Shown here one piece after another: positions 5,312 to 11,514 of a stretch of 11,514 nt of DNA. Below the pieces are notes generated by a model. The model did not search any database. It was not told the DNA's origin and saw only the letters and a program-made list of their open reading frames with translations. The DNA comes from Bacteroidota bacterium (GTDB lineage: Bacteria; Bacteroidota; Bacteroidia; Flavobacteriales; Weeksellaceae): the NCBI GenBank assembly GCA_023426625.1, contig JAFAAJ010000197.1:1-11514 (forward strand), given 5' to 3'. The translations under genes and the position numbers were made by a program. Numbering within the stretch: the first letter of the stretch is position 1; each line of letters begins with the position of its first letter.

Positions 5312-5824
5312 TCATTTTAGGGATAAGCCTTTCTTCCACTTTCGTATTCTCTTATCTGCATTGGCGTAAGGCGAAGCTGTATTCAGCTGTATCATTCTTC
5401 CCAACGTCCATTTTCCGTACCAGTCTTTTCCGTAAAGTTCTTCGTTGGTTTTATTACTGATCAGAGACAGGATATCCTCTACTGTTTTATCCAATTTTTG
5501 AATCAAACCGGGAAAATTTTCATCCTTATAATCTTCATAAAACTTTTGGGCTAGTTTACCCAGCCCGTTCCAGGAAAACCCGGTTTCAGGGAAATCAACA
5601 GGTTCGTTGTCATCTTTTTTATGATTCCATTTGATAACCAGTTCACCCCACCCGATAAGATACGCAAGAAGATCTTTCACGCTCATTAAAGTTCCTTTGG
5701 AATGTCCTTCCAATTCTTTGATCTCAGCAAACTCAGGTGAAATAGTGTTTAAATCCTGTTTAAGCTTGCTATAATTCGTGATAATCGCTTGTAATAATTC
5801 TTCCTTATTAACGGGAATAGACAT
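5312..5824 (-). CDS. ClbS/DfsB (DUF1706) family four-helix-bundle protein
   Basis: The 170-residue protein fits the DUF1706 family over its full length: the N-terminal MSIPVNKEELLQAIITNYSK, GHSKGTLMSVKDLLAYLIGWG at about 40-60, PVDFPETGFSWNGLG at about 75-89, LAQKFYEDY and the C-terminal YGKWTLGRMIQLNTASPY followed by RIRKWKK. The family is related to DinB/DfsB proteins. Its best-known member, ClbS, protects colibactin producers by hydrolysing the toxin's cyclopropane warhead; most members sit in genomes without colibactin and have no known substrate, so I make no claim of that function here. It is cytoplasmic (no signal peptide). It starts 17 bases after the stop of the DUF2459 gene and is likely the second gene of that operon. 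Confidence 0.85.
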   Translation of the reverse strand: MSIPVNKEELLQAIITNYSKLKQDLNTISPEFAEIKELEGHSKGTLMSVKDLLAYLIGWGELVIKWNHKKDDNEPVDFPETGFSWNGLGKLAQKFYEDYKDENFPGLIQKLDKTVEDILSLISNKTNEELYGKDWYGKWTLGRMIQLNTASPYANADKRIRKWKKGLSLK

Positions 5825-5841
5825 CTTTAATATAAATTGAT

Positions 5842-6525
5842 TTATTTATAATGCTGAAATATGCCTACATCTGAAGGAGTCCAGAAAGCGGCTTTTTGTC
5901 CTGCTGCTTTTAGAGCATCATTCGCCCATGTGTTACAGGTGTATAAAAAACTATATGTTCCTTTGGCATCGTAAAAAGCATCGTTATCACTGTAAACCGC
6001 ATTTGTAGGGATCAAAATGAAGTTTCCTTTAGCATCTCTGTCAAATTTATTTTCAACAAATTCTACCAGATCTTTATATTGGTTTCTGCTGATCATGATC
6101 ATTTTGCAATCATTGGCGACTTTCATTTTTTCATAATAGGTACAGTGCATCGCCGATTCACTAAGCCAAAAAGCAGCTTTGAAAGCAGTGGAAAATTTAA
6201 GATCGGCCCAAGTTGGAGTATCCAGATAAAAACCTTTATCTCCCCATCCTATTCCAATATAATTGTAATCGGTTCTTTTGGAAACCGTATTTGAAAACGG
6301 AATTTTCGCGCTCCAATCCTGCAGGTCATTTTTTACAGGCATCACAATATCGGTATGAACGCCATTGGTATAGATATAGACCGGAATTTCTTTTTTCTGC
6401 CCGTCATCTTTCGAAGAAACCTCAATATAAGGCAGCAAATATCCTAACAAAGCATAAACCACTACAATTCCCAGTATGATCCCGAGTGTTTTCAGGATAA
6501 GCATCAGTACCATTTTCACATTCAT
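5842..6525 (-). CDS. DUF2459 / TIGR02117 family membrane-anchored protein
   Basis: The 227-residue protein starts with an uncleaved-looking hydrophobic segment at residues 5-33, which should anchor it in the inner membrane with the rest in the periplasm. The body carries the signatures I associate with DUF2459 (TIGR02117): YIYTNGVHTDIVMPV (50-64, His57), YIGIGWGDKGFYLDTPTW (89-106), YSFLYTCNTWANDALKAAG (191-209, Cys197) and the C-terminal WTPSDVGIFQHY. The conserved His and the Cys in TCNTW recall permuted NlpC/P60-like cysteine peptidases; that is inference, and no activity is established to my knowledge. Length is usual for the family. It is the first gene of a two-gene operon with the ClbS-like gene; no clear TAnnTTTG box was found in front of it (closest is TACTTTTA at 6556-6563). 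Confidence 0.85.
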   Translation of the reverse strand: MNVKMVLMLILKTLGIILGIVVVYALLGYLLPYIEVSSKDDGQKKEIPVYIYTNGVHTDIVMPVKNDLQDWSAKIPFSNTVSKRTDYNYIGIGWGDKGFYLDTPTWADLKFSTAFKAAFWLSESAMHCTYYEKMKVANDCKMIMISRNQYKDLVEFVENKFDRDAKGNFILIPTNAVYSDNDAFYDAKGTYSFLYTCNTWANDALKAAGQKAAFWTPSDVGIFQHYK

Positions 6526-6563
6526 GTTTTTAATGAAAATTTAATTTTATTTACGTAAAAGTA

Positions 6564-6594
6564 TTTGTTTTAATCGAAAAAATGACTAAATTTA
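6564..6594 (+). promoter_or_regulatory. Promoter upstream of the small basic ORF
   Basis: TTTG at 6564-6567 stands exactly 19 bases before TAAATTTA (6587-6594), which differs from TAnnTTTG only in the last base. A start near 6600 would lie about 15 bases before the ATG at 6616. Confidence 0.5.
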
Positions 6595-6615
6595 GTAATG
6601 AAATATTAATAAAAT

Positions 6616-6696
6616 ATGAGTAATACTTCTAAATCACAAAAAAGATTTAAAATAAGAGTAAAAATTGCTCCTAAAAGAATACAAAAAAAACATTGA
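6616..6696 (+). CDS. Putative 26-residue very basic microprotein
   Basis: ATG at 6616 opens a frame of 26 codons ending in TGA at 6694-6696. The product, starting MSNTSKSQKRFKIRVKIAPK, has ten Lys or Arg and no acidic residue, with an alternating basic-hydrophobic stretch (RFKIRVKI) followed by APKRIQKKH. Such composition is found in the smallest ribosomal proteins and in nucleic-acid-binding peptides. Support for a real gene is the promoter at 6564-6594 at correct spacing, the position in an otherwise empty 350-base gap between two minus-strand genes, and the amino-acid pattern, which does not look like random translation of AT-rich DNA. A small TTCG-loop hairpin (GAGAT 6705-6709 with ATCTC 6714-6718) follows. 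It is far too short to assign a family by eye. Confidence 0.5.
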   Translation: MSNTSKSQKRFKIRVKIAPKRIQKKH

Positions 6697-6875
6697 TTTT
6701 CTGTGAGATTTCGATCTCCTGAAAGTCAATTTTCTTTTTACGGAAATGCTATAACTTTTATTACAAGAAATCTTTTCCTCCTTAAAATGATGAAATTTAA
6801 GGAACGGACGATTAACCGCCTTAGTTTGGAAACTTCAATTTCCAGAAAAAGGAATTATCATCTAAAAAATTAAGA

Positions 6876-7814
6876 TTATTCCGAAGTCTGTTCCAGAAAC
6901 TCAATATTTCTCTTTAGTCCCGCAAACTTGGTTCTTTTTACCGGGGATTTCCTGAATATTTCCGAAAACAATTCCTGTGTAAGTTCTCTCCATTCGTTTT
7001 TTTTGAAGTTCCGGAGGGCATCATTAGGATGGAATCTGCTTTGAAGATGAGGTTTTGAGAACCGGTTCCACGGACAAACATCCTGACAGATATCGCAGCC
7101 GAACATCCAGTCCTGCATTTTGTTTTTGAAATGATCCGGAATTTCGTTTTTCAGCTCAATAGTGGCGTAGGAAATACATTTGCTTCCATCAACAATTTTA
7201 TCGGAAACAATCGCATCGGTAGGACAGGCATCTATACATTTCCTACAGGTTCCGCAATGATCGGTGGTTTCATGATCCGGAACGAGTTCCAAATCGCAAA
7301 TGATCTCCGCCAGAAAATAGAAAGATCCGTTTTGTTTAGTTATGAGATTAGCGTTTTTTCCTACCCATCCGATTCCAGATTTTTTTGCCCAGCTTCTTTC
7401 CAAAACAGGCGCAGAATCCACAAAAACCCTGAATCCGAACTCGCCGATTTCTTCCTGAAGTTCCGTCATCATTTCGCGAAGGATCTCTTTAATCACTTCA
7501 TGATAATCTTCCGCATAGGCATATTTGGAAATTTTAAAATTATCTAAAGATGAAATCTTTTCTTCCGGAAAGTAATTGTAAGAAAGTGAAATAACGGATT
7601 TAGAACCTTCAACCAGCAATCTGGGATCCAATCTTTTATCAAAATAATTTTCCATGTATTTCATTTCTCCATGGAAATTATTCTTTAACCAGGTTTCTAA
7701 ATGGAGCGCATCTTCCTCCAAAAAACCAGCTTTTGAGATACCACAACTTTGAAATCCAAACTTTTCCGCTTTGGATTTTATCAACTGTGAATATTTTTCG
7801 GCACCTGAATTCAT
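6876..7814 (-). CDS. queG: Epoxyqueuosine reductase QueG
   Basis: QueG carries out the last step of queuosine synthesis, reducing epoxyqueuosine to queuosine in the wobble position of tRNAs for Tyr, His, Asn and Asp; it uses cobalamin and two [4Fe-4S] clusters in the cytoplasm. From the ATG at 7814 the protein has 312 residues. The cobalamin-binding N-terminal part includes VFVDSAPVLER (130-140) with the catalytic Asp133, and SGIGWVGKN (146-154). The double ferredoxin-like part has CGTCRKCIDACP (Cys187, 190, 193, 197), Cys213 and GCDICQDVCPWN (Cys240, 243, 247): eight cysteines, as expected for two clusters. The HEAT-repeat tail found in longer homologues is absent. I reject the in-frame TTG at 7829 because a -7 box (7827-7834) overlaps it. 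The gene diverges from the rhodanese gene. Confidence 0.95.
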   Translation of the reverse strand: MNSGAEKYSQLIKSKAEKFGFQSCGISKAGFLEEDALHLETWLKNNFHGEMKYMENYFDKRLDPRLLVEGSKSVISLSYNYFPEEKISSLDNFKISKYAYAEDYHEVIKEILREMMTELQEEIGEFGFRVFVDSAPVLERSWAKKSGIGWVGKNANLITKQNGSFYFLAEIICDLELVPDHETTDHCGTCRKCIDACPTDAIVSDKIVDGSKCISYATIELKNEIPDHFKNKMQDWMFGCDICQDVCPWNRFSKPHLQSRFHPNDALRNFKKNEWRELTQELFSEIFRKSPVKRTKFAGLKRNIEFLEQTSE

Positions 7815-7823
7815 GATTTTACA

Positions 7824-7853
7824 TTGCAAAACTAAGATTATTTTATAAATTTG
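7824..7853 (+). promoter_or_regulatory. Rhodanese promoter, overlapping a divergent queG -7 box
   Basis: On the plus strand TTG (7824-7826) and TAAATTTG (7846-7853) are 19 bases apart, giving a start near 7860 and a leader of about 55 bases for the rhodanese gene. On the minus strand TAGTTTTG (7834-7827) is an exact -7 box for queG, with a start around 7820. The two promoters would overlap and compete for polymerase. Confidence 0.5.
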
Positions 7854-7914
7854 TTGGACTTGGATGTCTTAAATACTTTATTCATCCGTAATTGTTAACT
7901 CAAAATATTTAGTT

Positions 7915-8214
7915 ATGTCATTAACAGAAGTAATAAAATCAGGTAATTATGAATTGATCGACGTTCGTGAACCTATGGAATTGGAAATGGACGGCAATAT
8001 AGAAGGTGCTAAAAACATCCCGTTGGGTGAAGTAGAAGAAAGAAAAGACGAAATTTTGTCTATTGAAAAGCCTGTAATTTTATTCTGCAGAAGTGGAAAC
8101 AGAAGCGGAAAAGCTTTGGAATATCTTAATTCTCAAGGCTTGAAAGACGGCTACAATGGTGGCGGCTGGGCTGAGTTAAAAGCAAATTTAGAAGCAAATC
8201 AAGGAACTTTTTAA
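7915..8214 (+). CDS. Single-domain rhodanese-like sulfurtransferase
   Basis: The 99-residue protein is one rhodanese domain: YELIDVREPMELEMDGNIEGAKNIPLGEV (12-40) holds the usual LIDVR and GHI-like region (here EGAKNIP), and CRSGNRS (58-64) is the active-site loop with Cys58 as the persulfide carrier. It ends in the normal GYNGGGWAEL (79-88) helix start. Length matches GlpE/PspE-type single-domain proteins. No signal peptide, so it should work in the cytoplasm, passing sulfane sulfur to an acceptor not identifiable from here. Neighbours are queG (divergent) and an HD phosphohydrolase (downstream); neither makes a known sulfur pathway with it. The stop codon is built into its terminator hairpin. 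Confidence 0.92.
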   Translation: MSLTEVIKSGNYELIDVREPMELEMDGNIEGAKNIPLGEVEERKDEILSIEKPVILFCRSGNRSGKALEYLNSQGLKDGYNGGGWAELKANLEANQGTF

Positions 8215-8226
8215 AGTTCCTTTTTT
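8201..8226 (+). terminator. Terminator overlapping the rhodanese stop codon
   Basis: AAGGAACTT and AAGTTCCTT form the hairpin, followed by TTTTTT to 8226. The 5' arm is made of the last codons of the rhodanese gene and TAA lies in the loop side. The ATG of the HD gene stands 8 bases after the T run. Confidence 0.85.
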
Positions 8227-8233
8227 ATTAGTG

Positions 8234-8851
8234 ATGGCTCTTAGAGAAAGATTTATCCAAAACTGTCTTCTTTTTTCCGAAGATCAGGAACTTTGTGAAA
8301 GTTTATGGCTCGAAATTGAACGAAACTATTCTGAAAAAGGAAGATATTATCATAATTTACAGCATCTTGAACATATGTTTTATGAACTTGATTCCGTAAA
8401 AGATAAAATACTGGATATACCTTTTCTTACTTTTTCTGTTTTCTATCACGATATTGTTTACAATGTCCTTTCCAAATCCAATGAAGAGAAAAGTGCCGAA
8501 TTTGCAGCAACAAGGCTTCAAAAACTCAACATTGATGAGAAAACCATACAAGATATTTCCAAACAGATTTTAGCGACCAAAACACACGTAAAATCGGGTC
8601 AGTCGGATACTAATTATCTCTTGGATGCCGATCTTTCCGTATTGGGAAAAGATTATAATACTTATTTAGACTACACACAAAAGATCAGGAAAGAGTATTC
8701 TATTTATCCTGATCTTCTTTACAAACCGGGAAGAAGCAAAGTTCTTCAGCATTTTTTGGAACTGGAAAGTATTTTCAAAACAGAATATTTTATAGCCCGA
8801 TACGAGAAACAGGCAAAAAATAATATTGAATGGGAGCTTAAGAACTTGTAA
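8234..8851 (+). CDS. HD-domain metal-dependent phosphohydrolase (COG4339-like)
   Basis: The 205-residue protein has the layout of the predicted HD-superfamily phosphohydrolases of the COG4339 type: RYYHNLQHLEHMF (38-49, His40 and His44), FYHDIVYN (70-77, the His72-Asp73 pair that names the fold), LLDADLSVLG (129-138, Asp131/Asp133) and IRKEY (151-155). These are the expected metal ligands, so an active phosphohydrolase is likely; the substrate is unknown. It is cytoplasmic and mainly helical. I chose ATG 8234 over GTG 8231, a difference of one residue. It begins just behind the rhodanese terminator, so it depends on read-through or on a promoter inside the rhodanese gene. It ends 17 bases before the convergent hydrolase gene, with no evident terminator between. 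Confidence 0.85.
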   Translation: MALRERFIQNCLLFSEDQELCESLWLEIERNYSEKGRYYHNLQHLEHMFYELDSVKDKILDIPFLTFSVFYHDIVYNVLSKSNEEKSAEFAATRLQKLNIDEKTIQDISKQILATKTHVKSGQSDTNYLLDADLSVLGKDYNTYLDYTQKIRKEYSIYPDLLYKPGRSKVLQHFLELESIFKTEYFIARYEKQAKNNIEWELKNL

Positions 8852-8868
8852 TTAAAGTTCATACTCAG

Positions 8869-9642
8869 CTAGAGCAATGTTTTGATAAAATCCGTTGATC
8901 TTTCCAGAACAAATTCAGGAATTTCTTTGTGCGGAGTATGTCCTATATGGGGAATGATGCACTTTTCTGCTTTTCCACTTACCCGAGCAATGGTCTTTTC
9001 CAACTGATCCAGTGTTCCATATTCATCGGCTTCTCCCTGAATGAATAATAACGGACAAGTAATGTTTTTCAAACAATCTTCAATATTCCAAGTACGGAAT
9101 CTATCACTCAGCCAGATCTCCGTCCAAGCTTTCACCATCATTTCTACCTTACCTCCGTGATATTTCTGCAAACGTTCTGCAAGATTAGTCGTCTGATATG
9201 CTTCCAAAGCATCACGAACACCTTTCACGGTAATATCTTCCACGAAAATATGTCCGGCTTCACAGATAACACCTTTTATGTTTTCGGGATATTTGCCTGC
9301 AGCAATCAACGCTATGGTTCCTCCGTCACTGTGACCGAATAAAACCGTATCCTTGATATTTAATTCGTTTAATAAGTCATTCAACAAATCTGCTTCCTGT
9401 TCCATGTAATTATTTTGCCTTTCATGAGTAGACATTGGGAAAGATTTTCCATAGCCTAAACGATCATAAGCCAAAACATTGCACTGAACAGCGTCTGCAA
9501 GCCTGAAAGGAAAATCCCTCCAAAGCTGCACACAGCCTAGAGAATCATGGAGAAAGACCAACGTTGGTCTGTTTTCAAAAAGATTGTGATAGTCTATGTA
9601 AAGGTTTTTACCTTTTATTTCGATTATTTTCTGTGCTATCAA
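8869..9642 (-). CDS. Alpha/beta-fold hydrolase
   Basis: The 257-residue protein is a complete alpha/beta hydrolase: oxyanion-side motif FLHDSLGCVQLW (30-41), strand LAYDRLGYGKS (57-67), nucleophile elbow GHSDGG (103-108, Ser105), acid in IQGEADEYG (201-209, probably Asp206) and catalytic His235 in IGHTPH. No signal peptide. The family is too diverse (esterases, lipases, C-C hydrolases) for the substrate to be read from sequence. The start appears to be a TTG at 9642: a stop codon lies two codons upstream, and the first ATG would remove the N-terminal strands (first internal Met at 70). It begins 12 bases after the stop of the nitronate monooxygenase-like gene, so the two form an operon and the TTG may rely on coupled translation. 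Confidence 0.88.
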   Translation of the reverse strand: MIAQKIIEIKGKNLYIDYHNLFENRPTLVFLHDSLGCVQLWRDFPFRLADAVQCNVLAYDRLGYGKSFPMSTHERQNNYMEQEADLLNDLLNELNIKDTVLFGHSDGGTIALIAAGKYPENIKGVICEAGHIFVEDITVKGVRDALEAYQTTNLAERLQKYHGGKVEMMVKAWTEIWLSDRFRTWNIEDCLKNITCPLLFIQGEADEYGTLDQLEKTIARVSGKAEKCIIPHIGHTPHKEIPEFVLERSTDFIKTLL

Positions 9643-9654
9643 AACTTACAACTT

Positions 9655-10644
9655 CTAAAATACCGGCATTTTTGCGTCTTCAAATTCTTTCAGTAAATTT
9701 CTGAAAACAGTTTCAACGGGAAGAACTTCATCAATTAAGGCTGAAACCTGTCCGATTTCAAGTTCTCCTTCTTCCATATCGCCTTCGAACATCCCTTTTT
9801 TAGCTCTTGCTCTTCCTAGAGCCGTTACAAGTGCTTCTGTATTTCTGCCATTCTGGTAAATTTCTTCAAGTTCATTGAAGAATTTATTTTTCACCATTCT
9901 CACAGGCGCCAGTTCTTTTAAGGTAAGATGTGTATCTCCTTCCTGAAGCTCAGTGATTTTTCTTTTCCAGTTATCGTGTGCGCTGGCTTCAATAGTTGCC
10001 GCAAAACGAGACCCGATCTGGACTCCGTCCGCACCTAAGATCATTGCTGCTTTTATTTGAGAACCTAAAGCGATTCCTCCTGCAGCGATCAATGGTTTGG
10101 AAATATGTTTTCTGACATTCGGGATCAGACAGAAAGTCGTGGTTTCATCTCTTCCGTTGTGCCCTCCGGCTTCGAATCCTTCTGCGACCACAGCATCCAC
10201 TCCTGCATCTTCACATTTCATCGCAAATTTTGTAGAGGAAACGACATGAGCTACCTTCAGACCTTCTTTCTGTAATGTTTCTGTATAAGTTTTCGGATTT
10301 CCGGCAGAGGTAAAAACAATTTTCACTCCTTCCTCCAGAATGATATTGATGATCTCATCCAGATTAGGGTAAAGCATAGGAACATTCACTCCAAAAGGTT
10401 TGTCTGTTGCCTGCTTACATTTCTGGATATTTTCTCTTAAAATGTCGGGATACATACTTCCCGCTCCTATTATTCCTAATCCTCCGCAATTGGAAACAGC
10501 AGAAGCCAATCTCCATCCGGAGTGCCATATCATTCCTGCCTGAATGATGGGATATTTTATATTAAAAAGTTGTGTGATTTTATTTTGATCCTGTTGCATT
10601 TTGTGAAGCTTTTTAGCCGAATTAAAATCTATAAAATTGCTCAT
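9655..10644 (-). CDS. Nitronate monooxygenase-like FMN flavoprotein
   Basis: The 329-residue protein is a TIM-barrel flavoprotein of the nitronate monooxygenase / FabK-like family, which oxidises alkyl nitronates with O2 or, in FabK, reduces enoyl-ACP. Signs are PIIQAGMIWHSGWRLASAVSNCGGLGIIGAG (31-62), GFEAGGHNG (156-164, His162, the usual catalytic His region), IAAGGIALGSQI (186-197) and GADGVQIGSRF (204-214, FMN phosphate site). Which reaction it runs is not decidable by eye; the HSGW version of the N-terminal motif is one I associate with Bacteroidetes proteins annotated as nitronate monooxygenase. The first 16 residues are not conserved in relatives as I remember them, and Met16 (10599) is a possible alternative start. 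It is first in an operon with the alpha/beta hydrolase, and starts 15 bases after a terminator T run. Confidence 0.85.
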   Translation of the reverse strand: MSNFIDFNSAKKLHKMQQDQNKITQLFNIKYPIIQAGMIWHSGWRLASAVSNCGGLGIIGAGSMYPDILRENIQKCKQATDKPFGVNVPMLYPNLDEIINIILEEGVKIVFTSAGNPKTYTETLQKEGLKVAHVVSSTKFAMKCEDAGVDAVVAEGFEAGGHNGRDETTTFCLIPNVRKHISKPLIAAGGIALGSQIKAAMILGADGVQIGSRFAATIEASAHDNWKRKITELQEGDTHLTLKELAPVRMVKNKFFNELEEIYQNGRNTEALVTALGRARAKKGMFEGDMEEGELEIGQVSALIDEVLPVETVFRNLLKEFEDAKMPVF

Positions 10645-10658
10645 GCTGTAAAATTACT

Positions 10659-10691
10659 AAAAACAAAAAACCTTCAGAAGTTCTGAAGGTT
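10659..10691 (-). terminator. Bidirectional terminator after the SurA-like gene
   Basis: CCTTCAG (10671-10677) pairs with CTGAAGG (10683-10689) around a 5-base loop, extended by A-T pairs on both sides. The minus strand continues TTTTTTGTTTTT and the plus strand TTTTTTGTTTTATTTTTTT. It ends the SurA-like gene's transcript. Confidence 0.9.
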
Positions 10692-10698
10692 TTTTGTT

Positions 10699-11514
10699 TT
10701 ATTTTTTTAAAGATTCTTTTTTCCAGTTGGCTTTAAAGTTACAAGAATCGTAGCGGCCGTCTATTGAGATGAATGTTGTAGGTAGTTTTGAGTTGATAAA
10801 CTTCTCTACCATTTCATTTCTCTTTTTATTGAGAGCCATTTGTTTGATTCTGTCATAATCTGTTTCCAAAGTAATCTGGTGTGCAGGAATCACTTCTTCT
10901 ATTTTTACGATTTTAACAACCTTTCTTCTGTTATCTTCATCATCAAAAGCGGTTGTAATGTCACCCTCATTCAGACCTGCCAATTCATAACTGATAGTTC
11001 CCGGAATGCTCACTCTTTCAATCTTGCTTGAACCATCTCCTCCGGTAATAACACCTGCATTGAATTTAGTTTTTTTATCGTCTGAGAATTTGAAAGCCGC
11101 GTCCTTGAATGTAATTTTACCATCAAGGATCAACGTTCTGATACTATCCAGTTTCTTTTTAGCGGTTTTGATCTCATCATCTGTTGGAGTTGCCTTCAAA
11201 AGAATATGCTTCGCATCGTATATCTTTCCTGATCTTCTTACCAACTGAATAATATGATAACCGAATTCCGATTCTACAGGATCTGAAATTTCACCTTCCT
11301 GAAGGTTCAGAGCAGCAGCTTCGAAAGGCTTTACCATCTGACCTTTGTTGATGTTCTTATACAATCCTCCGTTTGCTGCAGATCCTTCATCTTCGGAATA
11401 AATCCTTGCCTGACTGTCAAAACTTTCACCCGCAAGAATATCCTGCTTTATTTTTTTCAGCTTGTTGATCAGTTCGTCCTTGTGTGCCTCTGTAAGCTTC
11501 GGGTAGATCATGAT
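10699..11514 (-). CDS. SurA-like peptidyl-prolyl isomerase (C-terminal part)
   Basis: The frame is open to the right edge of the window; an ATG at 11511 is internal, because the reading enters a parvulin domain already in progress (MIYPKLTEAHKDEL is the usual continuation of a domain's first strand). About 271 residues are visible. The first parvulin (rotamase) domain shows YSEDEGSAANGGLY, FEAAALNLQEGEISDPV and FGYHIIQL; the second begins AKHILLKATPT and is more diverged (KFSDDKKTKFNAGVITGG). The C-terminal tail RYDSCNFKANW is typical of Bacteroidetes SurA-type proteins of about 450 residues. These proteins escort outer-membrane proteins through the periplasm; the signal peptide and chaperone domain would lie beyond the window. 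A strong terminator follows the stop codon. Confidence 0.9.
   Translation of the reverse strand: MMIYPKLTEAHKDELINKLKKIKQDILAGESFDSQARIYSEDEGSAANGGLYKNINKGQMVKPFEAAALNLQEGEISDPVESEFGYHIIQLVRRSGKIYDAKHILLKATPTDDEIKTAKKKLDSIRTLILDGKITFKDAAFKFSDDKKTKFNAGVITGGDGSSKIERVSIPGTISYELAGLNEGDITTAFDDEDNRRKVVKIVKIEEVIPAHQITLETDYDRIKQMALNKKRNEMVEKFINSKLPTTFISIDGRYDSCNFKANWKKESLKK

Noticed and set aside
6787..6873. 28-codon plus-strand ORF (MMKFKERTINRL...) next to queG's end
   Set aside because: No promoter box, no recognisable pattern, and not clearly better than chance.
7815..7829. TTG start giving queG five more residues
   Set aside because: The TTG overlaps the probable -7 box, upstream of the expected transcription start.
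1..11514. CRISPR array or rRNA genes
   Set aside because: No regularly spaced repeats and no rRNA-like sequence seen anywhere in the window.

Overview
The window looks like a piece of a Flavobacteriia chromosome, probably Chryseobacterium or a close relative (Bacteroidetes). The DNA is AT-rich, promoters look like the Bacteroidetes -7 box TAnnTTTG rather than TATAAT, strong Shine-Dalgarno sites are scarce, and the proteins are of types common in that group: a DUF6705 secreted protein, a roughly 140-residue cold-shock-domain protein with a basic N-terminus, a SurA-like two-domain PPIase and a short QueG.

Left edge (1-561): the end of a metallo-beta-lactamase-fold hydrolase gene, then a tRNA-Leu(CAA) with its own promoter. 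Next comes a 3.8-kb block, 550-4391, bounded by a perfect 15-bp direct repeat of the tRNA 3' end. Just beyond the right copy stands an excellent intrinsic terminator that fits as the tRNA's original terminator. I read the block as an integrated genomic island that used the tRNA 3' end as attachment site and has no recognisable integrase. Its cargo, all on the minus strand, is an M23 peptidoglycan endopeptidase, a DUF6705 protein, and a large lipoprotein with a Gly/Ser-rich linker and a JAMM-like metal-binding motif. Near its right end it carries a GC-rich, highly folded segment (3841-3984) that may be an undescribed structured RNA or DNA element, and a small HTH gene broken by two frameshifts.

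Right of the island (4392-11514) the content looks like ordinary chromosome: a cold-shock-domain protein with a long leader, an operon of a DUF2459/TIGR02117 membrane-anchored protein and a ClbS/DfsB-family protein, a possible 26-residue very basic microprotein with its own promoter, divergent queG and rhodanese genes, an HD-domain phosphohydrolase, an alpha/beta hydrolase in operon with a nitronate monooxygenase-like flavoprotein, and the C-terminal part of a SurA-like chaperone.

The most promising items for follow-up are the tRNA-bounded island, the pseudoknot-capable segment in it, the JAMM-motif lipoprotein whose signal peptide is split by a poly-A frameshift, and the basic microprotein.
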